From Bacillota bacterium (GTDB lineage Bacteria > Bacillota_G > SHA-98 > UBA4971), in the NCBI GenBank assembly GCA_012512055.1, contig JAAZEW010000060.1, forward strand, positions 1 to 8,222: a stretch of 8,222 bases of DNA, written 5' to 3'. Each line of letters begins with the position of its first letter. Within the stretch, counting starts at the first letter, position 1. The translations under genes and the position numbers were made by a program. Positions 6,100 through 8,222 of this stretch are shown here, piece by piece. Under the pieces are notes generated by a model. The model saw nothing but the letters and a program-made list of their open reading frames with translations, was not told the origin of the DNA and searched no databases.

Positions 6100-7932
6100 G
6101 TGATAGACAACATCAACACCGACAACTTCAGCTCAATTGGAGCGGTACCCGAGCCGATTCCGGGACTGACCAGCCCCGCCCAAAGCATGCAGCAGATCGC
6201 GGACGCGGTAGCTGCAGCTATGGGCGTAGATGTAACGATAGCCAACAGTAGTTTGCTTCGTGTGGCTGGCACCGGACCTTTTGAAGCAGACCTTGGTGAG
6301 AAGGTGCCGCGAGGCTGTGTTTTCGAGCATGCGCTAAACCGGGTTCAAACGGTTGTAGTTGAGGATCCACGTGAAGCGCAGTTATGTATCGATTGCCACG
6401 GTCGCGACAGGTGTCAGGAGACCTTAAGCATATGTACACCCATTACTATCCAAGGCAAGGGAGTGGGAATCCTTGCCATAGTCGCCTTCACTCCGGAACA
6501 GCGGGACAGAATACACTCGTCCCTTCCTTCGTATATTGCTTTCTTAGAGAAAATGGCTGAGCTGATAGCCACCAAAATCACAGAACACAGCCTAATGCTT
6601 ACCCTGGAAGGCAGGACTCGTGAACTTGAAGCTGTTGTTAACCATATCCACCAGGGTGTAATCTGTGTTGACAGTTCACGCCGGATTAGGCAAATTAACA
6701 ATCGTGCTGTGGAACTGCTCAAGCTCCGAGCAAATGTGCCCGGGCCAGGCGACGATCTTGAAGCTATCTGGCCCAATTGCCTCCTGCTCAAATGCATGGA
6801 GAACAGAGAATCGTACACCAATGCCAGTGAAACATACCATACTCCCCAGGGTAAGCAGGTGCGGTTCCTATCCTCAGTGAGCGCGCTTGTGCTTGCCGGC
6901 AAGGTCATCGGCGGCGTTTTGACGTTCAGCGATCTTGAGAGCACTCACAAAGATACCTTTCGCGCTATTGAGCACGGAACAGCCTTTACTTTCGACGATA
7001 TCATCGGCACGAGCCATGCCATTGCTCAAGTGAAGCAGCAATCCCTAACTGCGGCCAAGTACGATTCCAACATCCTTCTTACAGGTGAGACCGGCACAGG
7101 CAAGGAGCTGTTTGCCCGGGCAATTCACAATGCAAGCCCAAGGTGCGACTACCCGTTTGTTGCTGTAAACTGCTCCGCGATACCTGAGTCGCTCCTTGAA
7201 AGTGAGCTTTTCGGTTACGAGGCCGGGGCATTCACCGGCGCCAGCAAAAACGGCAAACCCGGCAAGTTTGAGCTTGCTAATCATGGCACACTGTTCCTTG
7301 ATGAGATCAGCGACATGCCTCTGTTCTTGCAGGCTAAGTTGCTTCGCGCCACTCAAGACATGGAGATTACGCGAGTCGGAGGCCTTTATCCAAAGCGAAT
7401 AGACGCTCGCCTCATATCAGCAACCAATCAAGACCTGAAAGAGCATATGAGAACCAAAAGATTCAGAGATGACCTCTACTATCGCCTTTGTGTTGTTCCC
7501 ATCACCTTGCCCCCACTCAGGCAAAGGCCTGACGACATACCTGTTCTGGCAGACTACTTCATCACCCGATACACCCGTCAGTTTAACAAAGTAGTCCGCG
7601 GACTGACTGATGATGCCCTTGACCTGCTTATGGCATATGACTGGCCTGGAAACGTGCGGGAACTTGAGAACGTTATAGAATATGCTGTCAACTTCGCGAC
7701 AGATGAATGGGTAACCGTTGAAGAGCTACGCCATCGCATACCATCCTTTCCCTCAGGCAAGCCAGGATCCACATGTACGAGAGACCTCAAGACCGCGGTT
7801 CGTAGTTTTCAGAAGCAATTGGTAGAAGAAGCCATTGAAAGGCACGGCCAGGGCTCTGCTGCCAAAGAACTTGCCTCTCAGGAACTAGGCATCAGTCGGG
7901 CCACCCTCTACCGCATCTTGTCTCAAGACTGA
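6100..7932 (+). CDS. Sigma-54-dependent transcriptional activator with cysteine-bearing GAF-like sensor and PAS domain
   Basis: This 610-residue bacterial enhancer-binding protein would use ATP to open sigma-54 RNA polymerase promoters. The N-terminal GAF-like sensor (about 25-165) holds C73 and the motif C96-x2-C99-x5-C105-x6-C112, which could bind a metal or an iron-sulfur cluster. A PAS-like domain follows (about 172-280). The AAA+ domain (about 298-530) has Walker A GETGTGKE (329-336), the sigma-54-contacting loop GAFTGA (376-381), Walker B LFLDE (398-402) and the arginine-rich FRDDLYYRL (455-463). A Fis-type helix-turn-helix ends the protein (about 565-610, GISRATLYR). There is no phospho-receiver domain, so the signal is probably a ligand or redox state rather than a kinase. 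It starts with GTG at 6100. Its likely target is the gene that begins at 8120, which has a sigma-54 promoter and enhancer-like repeats between the two genes. Architecture is sure; the ligand is unknown, with cysteine, serine, sulfide or redox state as guesses from context. Confidence 0.95.
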   Translation: MIDNINTDNFSSIGAVPEPIPGLTSPAQSMQQIADAVAAAMGVDVTIANSSLLRVAGTGPFEADLGEKVPRGCVFEHALNRVQTVVVEDPREAQLCIDCHGRDRCQETLSICTPITIQGKGVGILAIVAFTPEQRDRIHSSLPSYIAFLEKMAELIATKITEHSLMLTLEGRTRELEAVVNHIHQGVICVDSSRRIRQINNRAVELLKLRANVPGPGDDLEAIWPNCLLLKCMENRESYTNASETYHTPQGKQVRFLSSVSALVLAGKVIGGVLTFSDLESTHKDTFRAIEHGTAFTFDDIIGTSHAIAQVKQQSLTAAKYDSNILLTGETGTGKELFARAIHNASPRCDYPFVAVNCSAIPESLLESELFGYEAGAFTGASKNGKPGKFELANHGTLFLDEISDMPLFLQAKLLRATQDMEITRVGGLYPKRIDARLISATNQDLKEHMRTKRFRDDLYYRLCVVPITLPPLRQRPDDIPVLADYFITRYTRQFNKVVRGLTDDALDLLMAYDWPGNVRELENVIEYAVNFATDEWVTVEELRHRIPSFPSGKPGSTCTRDLKTAVRSFQKQLVEEAIERHGQGSAAKELASQELGISRATLYRILSQD

Positions 7933-7939
7933 GGATTCA

Positions 7940-7955
7940 GTCTCACATGTGAGAC
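7940..7955. promoter_or_regulatory. Perfect 16-bp palindrome, probable enhancer (UAS) for the activator
   Basis: GTCTCACATGTGAGAC is fully self-complementary and starts 8 bases after the activator's stop codon. Its centre is about 145 bp upstream of the transcription start predicted from the sigma-54 promoter, the usual distance for enhancer sites of this class. As RNA it would form a 6-bp stem with a CAUG loop, but no T-run follows, so terminator function is unlikely. Confidence 0.65.
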
Positions 7956-7996
7956 GGACCGTGTCGGCGCCAATTCATTCCCTATAGCATTCAAAG

Positions 7997-8016
7997 GCCA
8001 TGTAAGAGCCATGTAA
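7997..8016 (+). repeat. Two direct repeats GCCATGTAA, possible secondary activator sites
   Basis: GCCATGTAA occurs at 7997-8005 and 8008-8016, 11 bp apart. Both share the CATGTRA core with the palindrome at 7940-7955. Core centres fall at 7947.5, 8000.5 and 8011.5, so spacings are 53 and 11 bp, close to five and one turns of DNA. This puts all three on one face of the helix. Confidence 0.45.
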
Positions 8017-8048
8017 ATCCTGCTTTTGCTTGCGCTTGTGTCTTTTGT

Positions 8049-8064
8049 AGAGGTTACAACCTCT
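8049..8064. promoter_or_regulatory. Inverted repeat abutting the -24 box
   Basis: AGAGGTT-AC-AACCTCT has perfect 7-base arms and ends 2 bases before the -24 element. Its sequence is unrelated to the CATGTRA repeats, so it may bind a different protein, for example a repressor that blocks sigma-54 polymerase or access to it. Confidence 0.5.
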
Positions 8065-8066
8065 GC

Positions 8067-8081
8067 TGGCACGGAAATTGC
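8067..8081 (+). promoter_or_regulatory. Sigma-54 (-24/-12) promoter for the cysteine-desulfidase-family gene
   Basis: TGGCAC (8067-8072), five bases, then TTGC (8078-8081) matches the consensus TGGCAC-N5-TTGC exactly. The invariant GG (8068-8069) and GC (8080-8081) are separated by 10 bases. Transcription should start near 8093, giving a short leader of about 27 bases that contains the ribosome binding site. A sigma-54 activator is encoded just upstream. Confidence 0.88.
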
Positions 8082-8109
8082 GACTGTATCTAAGTAAATA
8101 AGGTACAGT

Positions 8110-8114
8110 GAGGA
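8110..8114 (+). promoter_or_regulatory. Ribosome binding site of the last gene
   Basis: GAGGA lies 5 bases before the ATG at 8120 and 8 bases before a second ATG at 8123. The spacing slightly favours 8123, which would drop one methionine. Confidence 0.6.
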
Positions 8115-8119
8115 AGAAT

Positions 8120-8222
8120 ATGATGGAAACTTCGAGTCTGGTCTCGAAACTCGACCGGGAAATCGTACCTGCAGTAGGTTGCACGGAACCCGTGGCAATA
8201 GCGTTGACTTCAGCAGCCGCTA
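8120..8222 (+). CDS. CyuA/YhaM (UPF0597) family L-cysteine desulfidase or serine-dehydratase-like protein, N-terminal fragment
   Basis: Only the first 34 codons are in the window. They include the segment EIVPAVGCTEPVAIAL, whose GCTEPVA motif is the N-terminal signature of the UPF0597 family (E. coli CyuA/YhaM and archaeal L-cysteine desulfidase). The family carries a [4Fe-4S] cluster and breaks L-cysteine into pyruvate, ammonia and sulfide; some members are annotated as L-serine dehydratase alpha-like. The cysteine in GCTEP is expected to be a cluster ligand. The sigma-54 promoter and enhancer-like repeats just upstream imply that expression is switched on by the preceding activator, fitting an inducible amino-acid catabolic gene. 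The start is the ATG at 8120 or the next at 8123. The family call from 34 residues is good because the motif is distinctive; the substrate of this member is not proven. Confidence 0.85.
   Translation, partial: MMETSSLVSKLDREIVPAVGCTEPVAIALTSAAA

Noticed and set aside
7940..7955. Rho-independent terminator after the activator gene
   Set aside because: The stem is short (6 bp with a 4-base loop) and is not followed by a T-run.
1..8222. CRISPR arrays, tRNA or rRNA genes
   Set aside because: No regularly spaced repeats and no tRNA- or rRNA-like sequence were noticed by eye on either strand.

Overview
This window looks like chromosomal DNA from an anaerobic Firmicute, probably clostridial or a deep-branching relative. 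The inference rests on gene content and signals: strong purine-rich Shine-Dalgarno sites, a CGGC-domain gene, an AspT/YidE-type transporter, a sigma-54 activator with a cysteine-bearing sensor domain, and the start of an L-cysteine-desulfidase-family gene. Base composition looks balanced. The genus cannot be fixed from the sequence alone.

Layout. Bases 1-125 hold no confident gene; a sequence at about 14-35 resembles the end of an IS21-like insertion sequence. An AlkD-type DNA glycosylase follows (126-812, +), with all the family's active-site residues. Next is a broken CGGC-domain gene (905-1163, +) whose two halves are recognisable in different frames and flank a missing stretch. Facing it, 5 bases away, is a membrane transporter of the aspartate:alanine antiporter/YidE type (1169-2749, -). 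A 316-base divergent intergenic region (2750-3065) carries a good sigma-A-like promoter for the transporter and several palindromes or hairpins on the side of the next gene. That gene is a cytoplasmic GH31 alpha-glucosidase (3066-5534, +), followed 14 bases later by an OsmC/Ohr-family protein (5549-5959, +), probably co-transcribed.

The most interesting part is the right end. A 610-residue sigma-54-dependent activator (6100-7932, +) has a GAF-like sensor with a C-x2-C-x5-C-x6-C motif, a PAS-like domain, an AAA+ domain and a Fis-type HTH. It is followed by a 187-base regulatory region with a near-consensus sigma-54 promoter (8067-8081), a perfect 16-bp palindrome about 145 bp upstream of the predicted transcription start, related direct repeats spaced by whole helical turns, and a second palindrome abutting the -24 box. 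The target gene, cut by the window edge (from 8120, +), begins like CyuA/YhaM (UPF0597), an iron-sulfur L-cysteine desulfidase or serine-dehydratase-like family. The natural reading is a self-contained sensor-promoter-enzyme module in which the activator switches on a cysteine/serine-degrading enzyme, perhaps with a metal- or redox-sensing cysteine cluster. The signal itself is inferred, not shown.
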